From Thermoflexaceae bacterium (lineage in GTDB: Bacteria; Chloroflexota; Dehalococcoidia; Tepidiformales; Tepidiformaceae), in contig JABTUD010000002.1 of NCBI GenBank assembly GCA_015075555.1, positions 806,001 through 870,000 of the forward strand: a DNA stretch of 64,000 bases. The letters run 5' to 3'. Positions 32,603 through 40,505 of this stretch are shown in pieces. Below the pieces are notes generated by a model. That model was not told where the DNA came from and ran no database searches. It saw nothing but the letters and a program-made list of their open reading frames with translations. Position 1 is the stretch's first letter, and each line of letters begins with the position of its first letter. Position numbers and translations under genes: made by a program.

Positions 32603-33535
32603 CTAGTCCGAAGGCAGCTTTGCCCACTCGGTCTGCCGATTGAAGAGGATATCGTGCATCTGTGCAAACTTGCCCTGTTCGCCTGCGCACACGGCGGCGA
32701 GGCTGGCCTTCCCGGCATTGGGGTGGATCTGGACGATCGGGAAATGGAGGAAGGCGAGGGCGACGTCCTTGCCGAGCTGGCTGCGGACTCGCTTGAGGGT
32801 GGCGTCGACCCACTGCTTGCAGAACGGGCACTGGAAGTCGCTGAACTCAGCGATCATCACCTTTGCACCGGGATCACCTTCGATGAAGGCGTCGGAGACG
32901 TCGACCTTTGAGGGGACTATCTCGAAGCGGGGGGGATTGCTGGCCGCGAGCTGTCTGACAGAGGCGGAATAGCCATCAAGCGACGTTGGGCTGCCCTTGA
33001 GCTCGGCGGCGATGATCTCATCGAAGATGGCGGCAGGCTGAGCCCCGACCACCTTCTTGTTGTTGATGAAGAAGGTGGGGGTGCCGCTTACGCCGAGCTG
33101 CGAGCCGCGCTGCAGGTGGGTATTGATGATGGCCGCGCTCTCTGCATCTCCCAGGCACTGGCGAAAGGCCTGCTGGTCGAGGTTGAGCTGGCCGGCATAG
33201 CCAAGGAAGGCGACGAGCACATCGGTTGGGGATGAATTACCTGCAGACGTTGTAGGGGCCGGAGCGGGGGTGGTCGCGACGCTGGCGGCATCGGCCCCAT
33301 CGCTTATCTTGCTTTCCGCTTCAGTGTCACTATCCACCCAGACGGCGGCGGCGATGATGAGGGAGCCCACGAGGACGGCGGCTGGAGTGAGGAAATAGCT
33401 CCATAACGGCTGCCCGGCCGCGCGCCGGCCTGGCGTGGAAGGCACTGGATAGGGAGCGGAGGGCTCGCCGATGGGGTTCGTTGCGGGGTCTGCAGGCCCC
33501 GTCGGGGAGCCTGTGGGGGCGGGGTCTTCTGGCAT
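32603..33535 (-). CDS. Membrane-anchored DsbA-like protein with swapped halves (apparent circular permutation)
   Basis: A 310-residue thiol oxidoreductase predicted to act outside the membrane. A Pro-rich cytoplasmic tail (1-43), one TM helix (about 44-66) and a Ser/Thr/Pro linker lead into DsbA sequence in inverted order. First comes the normally C-terminal half: the helical LGYAGQLNLDQQAFRQCL, then the cis-Pro loop GVSGTPTFFINN with P153 and VGAQP. Then, after a linker of about 40 residues, the normally N-terminal half: EFSDFQCPFCKQW (C236, C239), FPIVQIHPNAGKA, CAGEQGKFAQMHDILF, ending at WAKLPSD. Canonical DsbA/BdbD has CxxC before the cis-Pro loop. The frame is continuous and no extra half is seen on either side. 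ATG 33535 is given; GTG 33559 is also possible. Confidence 0.82.
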   Translation of the reverse strand: MPEDPAPTGSPTGPADPATNPIGEPSAPYPVPSTPGRRAAGQPLWSYFLTPAAVLVGSLIIAAAVWVDSDTEAESKISDGADAASVATTPAPAPTTSAGNSSPTDVLVAFLGYAGQLNLDQQAFRQCLGDAESAAIINTHLQRGSQLGVSGTPTFFINNKKVVGAQPAAIFDEIIAAELKGSPTSLDGYSASVRQLAASNPPRFEIVPSKVDVSDAFIEGDPGAKVMIAEFSDFQCPFCKQWVDATLKRVRSQLGKDVALAFLHFPIVQIHPNAGKASLAAVCAGEQGKFAQMHDILFNRQTEWAKLPSD

Positions 33536-33589
33536 GCTCCCATCGTAGGGCGGATGCACGGCAGCCGCGAACGCGAGAGCGCCCGGCCT

Positions 33590-34252
33590 TTACCGGGAGT
33601 CGCGTCGCCGGAGCACGGCAATGGTGAGGTCCTCCACGGTGGCCAGCGACGGGTCGGCGGCGCGTGCTTCTTCGACCCACTGTTTCGCCTGGGTGCGAGG
33701 ATAGCCGAGAGCGGCGACAGCCTCGACGGCGTCTTCAATGACGCGGGACTGCTCCAGGCGCGCGGCATCGATGGGCTGGGCGATGGCGCCGTCCTGGAGG
33801 GCGGCTTCGGCGATGAGCTTGCCCCGCAGGGAAGCGATGATCTTGTCGGCGGCGCGCGGGCCGATGCCGGGGAGCCTGGTGAGGGTGGCGCGGTCCTCCT
33901 GCTCGACGGCGCGAGCGATGGTGCTGACGCTGACGTTCAGTGCCCGGACGCCTTTCGCCGGCCCGATGCCCTCGACGGTGGTGAACTTGCGGAAGAAGTC
34001 GCGCTCGGCACGGCGAAGGAACCCAACAAGAACGGGCACCGGCTGGTTGGCGCTGGCCGAGTAGTGGATATGGAGACCGAGGTCAGGCTGTTGTGTGGCG
34101 TCGGCAAGGTCGGCGTCGCCGGCAAGGGCCTGGAGCTCCGGCCAGGCGAAAAGGGGCACGAGGACTTCGTAACGGATGCCGGCGACATCGACTTCGACCG
34201 ATGGGCCGGAGACATCCATGCGCGCCAACCGCCCGTGAAGATGGGTGATCAT
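33590..34252 (-). CDS. ruvA: Holliday junction branch-migration protein RuvA
   Basis: A 220-residue DNA-binding subunit that tetramerises on Holliday junctions and loads RuvB. The N-terminal OB domain starts MITHLHGRL with the VDVAGIRYEVLVP strand. The central tandem helix-hairpin-helix reads FTTVEGIGPAKGVRAL and LTRLPGIGPRAADKII. The C-terminal domain III (SRVIEDAVEAVAALGYPRTQAKQWV) is the RuvB-contacting three-helix bundle. It is slightly longer than the usual 200 residues because of the loop between the OB and HhH parts. ruvC lies 13.5 kb away and no ruvB is in the window. It starts divergently from mutM with 82 bp between the starts. Confidence 0.93.
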   Translation of the reverse strand: MITHLHGRLARMDVSGPSVEVDVAGIRYEVLVPLFAWPELQALAGDADLADATQQPDLGLHIHYSASANQPVPVLVGFLRRAERDFFRKFTTVEGIGPAKGVRALNVSVSTIARAVEQEDRATLTRLPGIGPRAADKIIASLRGKLIAEAALQDGAIAQPIDAARLEQSRVIEDAVEAVAALGYPRTQAKQWVEEARAADPSLATVEDLTIAVLRRRDSR

Positions 34253-34334
34253 GCCGCGCAGTATCGCCCGGGGCGGAGCGCGAAGGAAGGAGGGAGTCTT
34301 TCGCGAACGTTCGGCAGAACCTTACGCTTGTGGC

Positions 34335-35180
34335 ATGCCCGAGCTGCCGGAAGTAGAGACGATTCGCCGTGACCTCAAGCCGCTGGTTGTGGGCCGCCGG
34401 ATCGCGGGTGTCGAGGTCGACCCGGCCACGCTGCCGCGATTGGCAGCGGTGCCGCTGGAGGAGCTGCGCAGTGCGCTCGTGGGCCGCGAGATCACCTCGC
34501 TGGAACGGCGGGGAAAGCACCTTGTGTTCGAGCTCGATTGCGGGCGTGCGCTCGTGGCCCACCTGCGAATGACAGGGCGAATGGTCTGGCGGGAATCGGG
34601 GGCGGCAACGGAGCCTTACGAGCGGGGGCGAATCGTGCTTGAGGGTGGAAACGACCTGCGCTGGGCGGACCTGCGGAAGTTCGGCACGTGGCGCCTCGTG
34701 ACAAACGCGCAGGAAGTAGCGGCGAACCTTGGCCCAGAACCGGTCGGCCCTGACTTCACCATGGCGCGATTCCGTGCGGCGCTCGCAGGGCGCAGGGCGC
34801 CCGTCAAGGCGGTTCTGCTGGATCAGCGGCGCGTCTCGGGGCTCGGGAACATCTACGTGGATGAGGCGCTCCACCGGGCAGGCATCTGGCCCGGCCAGGC
34901 TGCGGGCGAACTGGGGCCGGCGGCAACAAAGCGCCTGTTCGAAGCCTGCCGTGCGGTGCTGGAGGAGGGAATCGCGAATCGTGGCACGAGCTTCAGCGAC
35001 TACGTTGACGGGCAGGGTAAGGAAGGCAAGCACCAGATGTACGTGAAGGTCTTTCGTCGCCATGGGAAGCCGTGCTACACGTGCGGGACAACGATCGAGC
35101 GAATCGTGGTGACGGGCAGGGGAACGCACTTCTGTCCCAGGTGCCAGCCCGAGCGCAAGAGCCGGGGGAAGCGCGCGTGA
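34335..35180 (+). CDS. mutM: Formamidopyrimidine-DNA glycosylase
   Basis: A 281-residue bifunctional glycosylase/AP-lyase removing 8-oxoguanine and FaPy lesions. The processed N-terminus PELPEVETIRRDL supplies the catalytic Pro/Glu. RGKHLVF carries the conserved lysine, LDQRRVSGLGNIYVDEAL the helix-two-turn-helix, and the C-terminal zinc finger has the four cysteines CYTCGTT...HFCPRCQ. All catalytic elements are intact. ATG 34335 gives the required MPELPE start. Its TGA overlaps the GTG start of the next gene (GTGA), so the two are translationally coupled. Confidence 0.96.
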   Translation: MPELPEVETIRRDLKPLVVGRRIAGVEVDPATLPRLAAVPLEELRSALVGREITSLERRGKHLVFELDCGRALVAHLRMTGRMVWRESGAATEPYERGRIVLEGGNDLRWADLRKFGTWRLVTNAQEVAANLGPEPVGPDFTMARFRAALAGRRAPVKAVLLDQRRVSGLGNIYVDEALHRAGIWPGQAAGELGPAATKRLFEACRAVLEEGIANRGTSFSDYVDGQGKEGKHQMYVKVFRRHGKPCYTCGTTIERIVVTGRGTHFCPRCQPERKSRGKRA

Positions 35181-36121
35181 CCATCGACGACAGGTCCCTG
35201 GCGAGCATGCTCGGACTTGCGGCCGGCACCCACGTCGAGCGGGAGCCGCTCACAGGCCGGGCCGATGGGCCGGAGCTTGCCATCCTGGGCACACCCGGCG
35301 ATGCAGGGTGCAAGCATGTCGTGGTGCGGCAGCTGGCCGGAGAAGCCGCGGAGAATCACGTTGCCGTGCTTGAGGCCCTGAGCCGCGCCGGGTTCACGCA
35401 TGCGCCACGGCTGCTGGGCATCGCTGGCGGCTGCGCCATCGAGGAGTGGGTGGCCGGCGTGAGCGCCCTCTCGCTCGCGCCACCGGCGGGGTCGCTGGAA
35501 GCGGCGATGGACGTCATTGCCGCGCTCCACAGGCTGGACCTGCGCGAGGGGCTGCGGTGGGAAGTGGGCATCGCCGGCCTGCTGCCTGAGGAGGAGTTCC
35601 CGCTGCATCGCCTTGGGTTCGCGGCACATGAACGCGGACCGGCGCGGGAACCGCTGGCGGCAGCGCGCGAGGCTCTCCTTTCGTCGACAGCCGGGTTCAT
35701 GCTGGGTGCAGCCACAGCGGACCGGGTGCTGCTGAGACCCGGTGGCGCAACGCTGGTCTCGTTTGGCGCGGGTGGGTTCGGCCTGCAATTGTTCGATGTG
35801 GCGGCTTTTCTCCTGACGGCAGGTATCGAGGCGGACCGGCGCGGCGAACTGGCAATGCGCTACGCCTCGGCAAGGGGCCTTCCAGCAGAAGAGACCGCAG
35901 GCCTGGCCGACCTGGCCGCGCTCTGGTGGGGCTTGCACGAGCTGCTGGTTCTGCCACGGCGCCAGGTGATGTCGCTGGGAGACGAGAATGCGACGTACCG
36001 GCTCAATACCGCGGCCAGCCGGATAGAGCGAGGCATTCGCCAGGCGGCCGGGTCGCACGCGCTGGCGGATGCGATCCGCGCGGCGCTCTGGCCGTCAAGG
36101 AATCGCGATGGAGGCGGATAG
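35177..36121 (+). CDS. Aminoglycoside-phosphotransferase-fold protein, probable pseudokinase
   Basis: A 314-residue protein with the layout of APH/choline-kinase-type proteins: an N-lobe with VVVRQLAGEAAENHVAVLEALSRAGF, a hinge near EEWVAGVS and a helical C-lobe. Where such kinases have the catalytic HGDxxxxNVLL loop this protein reads FMLGAATADRVLL (about 174-186). The DFG-equivalent Asp is replaced in TLVSFGAGG (about 193-200). Catalytic Asp, metal-binding Asn and Asp are therefore all missing. The start is GTG overlapping the mutM stop. Its end overlaps the P1 peptidase start by 14 bp. Function is unknown; a regulatory or scaffolding role is possible. Confidence 0.72.
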   Translation: MTIDDRSLASMLGLAAGTHVEREPLTGRADGPELAILGTPGDAGCKHVVVRQLAGEAAENHVAVLEALSRAGFTHAPRLLGIAGGCAIEEWVAGVSALSLAPPAGSLEAAMDVIAALHRLDLREGLRWEVGIAGLLPEEEFPLHRLGFAAHERGPAREPLAAAREALLSSTAGFMLGAATADRVLLRPGGATLVSFGAGGFGLQLFDVAAFLLTAGIEADRRGELAMRYASARGLPAEETAGLADLAALWWGLHELLVLPRRQVMSLGDENATYRLNTAASRIERGIRQAAGSHALADAIRAALWPSRNRDGGG

Positions 36122-37145
36122 CGGGATGGAGGCGGAAGTGAGCGCACCAGGCGAGTGGCGAACGGGCCCACGCGATGCCATTACCGACGTTCGGGGGATT
36201 CGCGTCGGCCACTGGACAGACCGGCGAGCGGGAACAGGTTGTACGGTCATCCTCTGCGAGGAGAGCACCGGGGCGGCAGTCGATGCGCGTGGAGGCGCGC
36301 CCGGGACACGGGAGACTGACGTACTGGCGGGCCCGAACCTCGTGCGCCAGTGCCATGCCGTGGTGTTCTCGGGCGGGAGCGCCTTTGGGCTGGCGGCTGC
36401 AAGCGGGGTCATGGAGTGGCTGTCGGCGCGCAACATCGGGTTTGGCACGGCCCAGCGGAAGATCCCCATTGTCCCGGGCGCGGTCCTCTACGACCTGTCG
36501 GTGGGACGCGCGGAGGCTTTTCCCGGGGCCGAGGCCGGGAGGCTGGCCGCCGCGCGAGCAAGTGGAGGGAGGGTGGCCCAGGGGAGCGTGGGAGCAGGCA
36601 CGGGAGCGACCGTCGCCAAGCTGCTGGGGGGAGAGCGGGCCCTGAAGGGCGGCATCGGAACGGCCAGTGTGGCCGGACCGAAAGGGCTGGTGTTGGGGGC
36701 GCTGGTGGCCAACAACGCCAGCGGGCATGTCTTCGACCCCGAGACCGGGAGGCTCATCGCCGGGCCCCGCGGTGAGCCCGGGGAGCTTGTGGACCTGCCC
36801 GCGGCGATGGAGCAACGCACGGCGGAAATGGATGCGCTGCTCGAGAACACGACGCTCATATGCGTCGCCACGAACGCGGCTCTCGACCACCACCACCTGC
36901 AACGCGTCGCAATCCAGGCGCACGATGGTCTCGCCCGGGCGGTGATGCCCGCGCACACGTTTGGCGATGGCGACGTTGCGTTTGCGATCGCAACGGGTAC
37001 AGTCCCCGTGCAGCCGCACGACGTGTCGAGCGTTGGCCTGATGGCGGTCCGGGCGGTGGAGCGGGCGCTGGTGAACAGCGTTCTGAATGCGGGTGGACTT
37101 CACGGCGTCCCCTCGGCCGCGGAGTGGCTCAAGGGGCGCGGCTGA
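36108..37145 (+). CDS. P1 (DmpA/NylC-like) self-processing peptidase
   Basis: A 345-residue Ntn-hydrolase-like enzyme of family P1/S58, which cleaves itself into alpha and beta chains to expose the nucleophile. The N-terminal signature is ITDVRGIRVGHWTD, followed by FSGGSAFGLAAASGV. In the second half GALVANNASGHV precedes ENTTLICVATNAAL, where cleavage between Asn and Thr would free a Thr nucleophile. The C-terminal segment LARAVMPAHTFGDGDVAFAIATG matches the family. Substrates of known members include N-terminal amino acid amides, beta-peptides and nylon oligomers. ATG 36108 overlaps the upstream gene; ATG 36126 is an alternative. Confidence 0.88.
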   Translation: MEADSGMEAEVSAPGEWRTGPRDAITDVRGIRVGHWTDRRAGTGCTVILCEESTGAAVDARGGAPGTRETDVLAGPNLVRQCHAVVFSGGSAFGLAAASGVMEWLSARNIGFGTAQRKIPIVPGAVLYDLSVGRAEAFPGAEAGRLAAARASGGRVAQGSVGAGTGATVAKLLGGERALKGGIGTASVAGPKGLVLGALVANNASGHVFDPETGRLIAGPRGEPGELVDLPAAMEQRTAEMDALLENTTLICVATNAALDHHHLQRVAIQAHDGLARAVMPAHTFGDGDVAFAIATGTVPVQPHDVSSVGLMAVRAVERALVNSVLNAGGLHGVPSAAEWLKGRG

Positions 37146-37197
37146 GGGGGACGGGGTCCAGGCGCGGGGGCGGTATCGATAGCTCAGAAAATGGGTA

Positions 37198-37420
37198 TTG
37201 ACAGGGCTGCTCGCAATCCGGAACGATAGGCGTGCCGCCGCACCCCCCGGGGGAGGCGAGCCGAAGATAGCGCTCCTGGAACGAAAGTCCGCCTGGACCC
37301 TGAGTGGCCGGTACGGATGGAACACAGCACGCGCCGCCCCGTGCGGCCCCGTCAGAAGTGATTCCGTGCCCCGCCCTCACAGGCGGGGCGCTTTGGTTTC
37401 CGGGGCCGCGAGGGACCGAC
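37198..37420 (+). promoter_or_regulatory. panD promoter and structured leader
   Basis: A perfect TTGACA (37198-37203) is followed after 18 bases by AACGAT (37222-37227), giving transcription from about 37234 and a leader of nearly 190 bases before panD. The leader is rich in complementary G/C segments and ends in a hairpin at 37368-37389 followed by GCTTTGGTTT. I could not match it to a named riboswitch. It could be an attenuated leader of panDBC or an independent small RNA. Confidence 0.5.
37368..37389 (+). terminator. Terminator-like hairpin upstream of panD
   Basis: A perfect 8-bp all-G/C stem (GCCCCGCC with GGCGGGGC) with a 6-base loop, followed by GCTTTGGTTT, an interrupted U-tract. It lies 31 bases before the panD start codon and downstream of the candidate promoter at 37198. 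It could therefore work as an attenuator of the pantothenate genes or as the end of a short transcript. Confidence 0.5.
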
Positions 37421-37822
37421 TTGCGCACGATGCTTGCAGGCAAGATTCACCGCGCCACCGTCACGGAGGCCAACATCAACTACGAGGGGTCGATCACGCT
37501 CGACCCGGAGCTGATGGAAGCCGCCGGGATCCTGCCCTACGAGCAGGTGCACGTGCTCGACATCACAAACGGGGCGCGGCTGGAGACGTACGCCATCCAG
37601 GGCCGCCGCGGGAGCGGTGAGGCGTGCATCAACGGCGCCGCAGCGCACCTGGTGAACCGGGGCGACCTGGTAATCATCCTCACCTACCAGCAGATGACGG
37701 AAGAGGCCTCGCGAGGGGCGGCGCCCCGCCACGTATACGTCGACGCCTACAACAGGATTGTCCGCACGTCGCGGGGCGACGGGTTCGCCGCTCGCGCCCG
37801 CGAGGCAGCCGGGATCGCCTGA
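37421..37822 (+). CDS. panD: Aspartate 1-decarboxylase
   Basis: A 133-residue pyruvoyl enzyme forming beta-alanine from aspartate for pantothenate. The N-terminus [24 protein letters not shown] matches the family, with self-cleavage expected between Gly and Ser of YEGS to form the pyruvoyl group. The conserved lysine, YAIQG, and NGAAAHL follow. The TTG start at 37421 was chosen over ATG 37430 because GAGGG lies six bases upstream and because the family begins M-x-R-T-M-L. It is the first gene of panD-panB-panC, with panB after 16 bp. Confidence 0.94.
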   Translation: MRTMLAGKIHRATVTEANINYEGSITLDPELMEAAGILPYEQVHVLDITNGARLETYAIQGRRGSGEACINGAAAHLVNRGDLVIILTYQQMTEEASRGAAPRHVYVDAYNRIVRTSRGDGFAARAREAAGIA

Positions 37823-37838
37823 GACGAGGAGGGCCACC

Positions 37839-38681
37839 ATGTCTCGCATTTCCGTCCACAAGCTCAAGGAATGGAAGGCGGAGGGCAGGCGCTTCGCCAT
37901 GCTCACGGCCTACGACTACCCGTCGGCGCGCCTGGTGGAGCAGGCTGGAGTGCCAGTCATCCTCGTTGGTGATTCGCTGGGGAGCGTGGTTCTCGGGTAC
38001 GAGTCCACCGTCCCGGTGACAATGGACGATGTGGTGTACCACACGCGGGCGGTGGCACGCGCGACGAGCCGGGCGATCATCGTGGGCGATATGCCATTCA
38101 TGAGCTACCAGGCATCGCCCGACGACGCAATGCGGAACGCCGGGCGCCTGCTGCAAGAGGGTGGGGCGACGGCGGTGAAGCTGGAGGGCGGAACGCACGT
38201 GGTTCCGCTGGTGCGGCGCATGGTGGAATGCGGCATCCCGGTGATGGGCCACCTGGGGCTGACACCGCAGTCGGTGAACCAGTTCGGTGGACACAGGGTG
38301 CAGGGGCGGACGCCGGCCGCGGCCGCCCGGCTGATCAACGACGCGCGCGCGCTCGAAGAGGCGGGGGCATTCGCCATCGTGCTGGAGACGATCCCGGCGC
38401 CGCTGGCGCGGATGGTGACCGAGCGGGTCACCGTTCCAACGATTGGCATCGGCGCGGGGCCGCATTGCGACGGCCAGGTGCAGGTTTTCCACGACTTGCT
38501 GGGCATCTACGACGACTGCCGGCCACTGAAGCACGCGAAGCGGTACGCGAGCCTCGGAGAGACGATCCGGAGCGCCGTTCGCGAGTACATCGGAGAGGTG
38601 GAGGAAGGCGGCTTCCCCACGGCAGCGCACAGCTTCGAGATGGACGAATCAACGCTGGCGGAGCTGGTCCAGGCGCGGTAG
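37839..38681 (+). CDS. panB: Ketopantoate hydroxymethyltransferase
   Basis: A 280-residue enzyme that adds a hydroxymethyl group from methylene-tetrahydrofolate to 2-oxoisovalerate, making ketopantoate. TIM-barrel motifs are intact: MLTAYDYPSARL, VGDSLGSVVLGYEST, VKLEGG, the HLGLTPQSVNQFGG loop, catalytic Glu in IVLETIPA, and IGIGAGPHCDGQVQVFHDLLG. GAGGAGGG lies upstream of the ATG. It is the middle gene of the panDBC cluster, and its folate cosubstrate links to folP/folK in this window. panC follows after 81 bp. Confidence 0.96.
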   Translation: MSRISVHKLKEWKAEGRRFAMLTAYDYPSARLVEQAGVPVILVGDSLGSVVLGYESTVPVTMDDVVYHTRAVARATSRAIIVGDMPFMSYQASPDDAMRNAGRLLQEGGATAVKLEGGTHVVPLVRRMVECGIPVMGHLGLTPQSVNQFGGHRVQGRTPAAAARLINDARALEEAGAFAIVLETIPAPLARMVTERVTVPTIGIGAGPHCDGQVQVFHDLLGIYDDCRPLKHAKRYASLGETIRSAVREYIGEVEEGGFPTAAHSFEMDESTLAELVQAR

Positions 38682-38762
38682 AGGCCAGCCGGCGCCTCCG
38701 GGTTCCTGGCGGCTGCTCGGGGTGGGATCGACAAGACGGGAAGGACTCTCGATGATGTCGCC

Positions 38763-39599
38763 GTGGAGGTACTGATCACCCCTCAAGCGATGCGGGCATG
38801 GCGCCGTGGCCACAGCGGCTCGGCGGGGTTCGTGCCCACCATGGGGTACCTGCATGAAGGCCACCTGGCGCTGGTGCGCCGCTCATGCGAGGAGAACCTG
38901 CATACGGTGGTCAGCATCTTCGTGAACCCGGCGCAGTTCGGCCCCGGCGAAGACTTCGAGCGCTACCCGCGCGACGAGGTGCGCGACCTGGAGTTGCTGC
39001 GCGAGTGTGGCGTCGATGCCGTGTACCTGCCGTCCGCAGCGGAGATGTATCCGCACGGGTACCAGACCGTGGTGGACGTGCAGCGGGTGGCGCGCCCGCT
39101 AGAAGGTTCGGCGCGGCCAGGGCACTTCCGGGGCGTGACGACCGTCGTGCTCAAGCTCCTGAACGCGGTCGAGCCAGACCGGGCGTACTTCGGCCGGAAG
39201 GATGCCCAGCAGCTACGCGTGGTGCAGCGCATGGTGCGGGACCTCGACATGGCGGTGGAGGTGGTGCCCTGCGAAATCGTGCGCGAGCCGGATGGGCTGG
39301 CGATGAGCAGCCGGAATGTGTACCTCTCGCCCGAGCAGCGGGCGGCGGCGCCGGTGCTCTACCGTGCCCTTTGCGCAGCGCGCGAGAGCTACAGCGCGGG
39401 AGAACGGGACGCTAACGCGCTGCGGGGCCTGGTGGGCGACCTCATCTATCCAACCCCTGGCGCTGAGATCGAGTACATCAGCCTCGCCGACGACCGCGAG
39501 CTCGATGAGATTGAGGGCGTGATCACGCGGCCAGCGCTGCTTTCGCTGGTGGTGCGATTTGGGCAGACGCGCCTGCTGGACAATGTGGAGCTGGGGTAG
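38763..39599 (+). CDS. panC: Pantothenate synthetase
   Basis: A 278-residue ATP-dependent ligase joining pantoate and beta-alanine through a pantoyl-adenylate. The nucleotidyltransferase signatures are FVPTMGYLHEGHLALVRRS (HxGH), FVNPAQFGPGEDFERYPR, RPGHFRGVTTVVLKLLN, YFGRKDAQQLRVVQRM and LAMSSRNVYLS (KMSKS-like). The protein is complete at typical length. The start is GTG 38763, because the first strand VEVLITPQAMR follows directly. The 81-bp gap to panB shows no terminator, so co-transcription is likely. It completes the panDBC set, while panE is at 9149. Confidence 0.95.
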   Translation: MEVLITPQAMRAWRRGHSGSAGFVPTMGYLHEGHLALVRRSCEENLHTVVSIFVNPAQFGPGEDFERYPRDEVRDLELLRECGVDAVYLPSAAEMYPHGYQTVVDVQRVARPLEGSARPGHFRGVTTVVLKLLNAVEPDRAYFGRKDAQQLRVVQRMVRDLDMAVEVVPCEIVREPDGLAMSSRNVYLSPEQRAAAPVLYRALCAARESYSAGERDANALRGLVGDLIYPTPGAEIEYISLADDRELDEIEGVITRPALLSLVVRFGQTRLLDNVELG

Positions 39600-39824
39600 C
39601 GGGCGAGGTCGCAGGGCCGGGCAGGCCGGGAGACATGGCCATCTGAACATGGTGTTCCTTCCACGGAGTTGACTTCTCAGCGGGCCCCGGCTGACCGGGG
39701 TGGGCCGATTCGAAGCCTTCTAAGGGCTGGGCCGCCGTTTCCTTTACACCCGTGGGGCTGTCCTCCGGGTGTGATTGCTGGGGCGAGTATACGGGGAGCG
39801 GATTGGGGATGTAGGGTCACCGGG
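39600..39824. other. Intergenic stretch with two hairpins upstream of the YkgJ-like gene
   Basis: No protein gene is supported here. It contains a TTGACT promoter-like hexamer at 39670, a hairpin CCCCGG-ctga-CCGGGG near 39689-39704, and a second inverted pair ACACCCG / CGGGTGT near 39746-39772. No U-tract follows either hairpin and no known RNA motif was recognised. Confidence 0.4.
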
Positions 39825-40457
39825 ATGGCGAACGAAGCGCTCGACAGGTGGCTCCGGGAGCTCTGGGAAAGGGTTGCCTGGCGATGCCCGGAGTTCGAGG
39901 TGGTGCTACCCGGTGCGGCGTCGTTCGTGTGCCAGGCGGCCGGGTGCCCGGCGCATTGCTGCAAGGTGTTCACGATTGTGCCCCTGGGGGAGCGGGAGGT
40001 AGTGCGACTGTCGCGGGCGAGCGGTCTGCAACCGCTGGAGCTGGTCGAATGCGAGGACGGGGAGCCGCTCACGCACCGGGCCTTACCGGCGGCCCGCCCG
40101 TACTTCCTGGCCCGGCATGATGGGGTCTGCAGGTTCCTGGGGAGGGACCTGCTCTGCGTCCAGCACGAGGGGCGTCCGGATGCGTGCCGCGTGTACCCGT
40201 ACTACGTTTTCTTTTTCGACACGCTCGCCGGATTGCCCGTGAGAGCCGGCCTGGACGATATGGCCACCGCGATCGGCGGGCTGTGTGGGTGGCAACGGCC
40301 GCCGGCGGGAGCAGTGCTGGCGCCTCTGTTGCTGCGGCACGCCGAGTGTCCGGGCCTGACGGGGCCACCGCTGGGGCGAGAGGAGTGGCTGAACCTCGTG
40401 GGGGAGACATTCCGGCTGCAGTACGGCGAGCCCCTTGAGCATGGCGAAAGGCCTTGA
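39825..40457 (+). CDS. YkgJ-like cysteine-cluster (Zn/Fe-chelating) protein
   Basis: A 210-residue cytosolic protein of the YkgJ/UPF0153-like metal-cluster family. The cysteine signature is split as in the family: FVCQAAGCPAHCC in the first third and CRFLGRDLLC...DACRVYPYYVF in the middle, supplying up to seven cysteines. Family members are described only as putative zinc or iron-sulfur chelating proteins, and no reaction is known. The ATG 39825 is the last plausible start before the family sequence. It is followed after 48 bp by the pair of IKMGSVEGE small proteins on the same strand, so a shared transcript is possible. Confidence 0.82.
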   Translation: MANEALDRWLRELWERVAWRCPEFEVVLPGAASFVCQAAGCPAHCCKVFTIVPLGEREVVRLSRASGLQPLELVECEDGEPLTHRALPAARPYFLARHDGVCRFLGRDLLCVQHEGRPDACRVYPYYVFFFDTLAGLPVRAGLDDMATAIGGLCGWQRPPAGAVLAPLLLRHAECPGLTGPPLGREEWLNLVGETFRLQYGEPLEHGERP

Positions 40458-40505
40458 CGGCGGTCGTATGCTTGTCGAGCGCAGGCAGCCTGGAGGGAGC
40501 TTGTC

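Noticed and set aside
34304-34313. CGAACGTTCG palindrome between ruvA and mutM as a second LexA box
   Set aside because: The two halves touch with no four-base spacer, so it does not fit the CGAAC-N4-GTTCG operator.
3334-37284. CCTGGAACGA shared by the 3.3-kb and 37.3-kb non-coding elements as a common RNA motif
   Set aside because: It is a single 10-mer on opposite sides relative to the proposed transcripts, so it is weak and could be chance.
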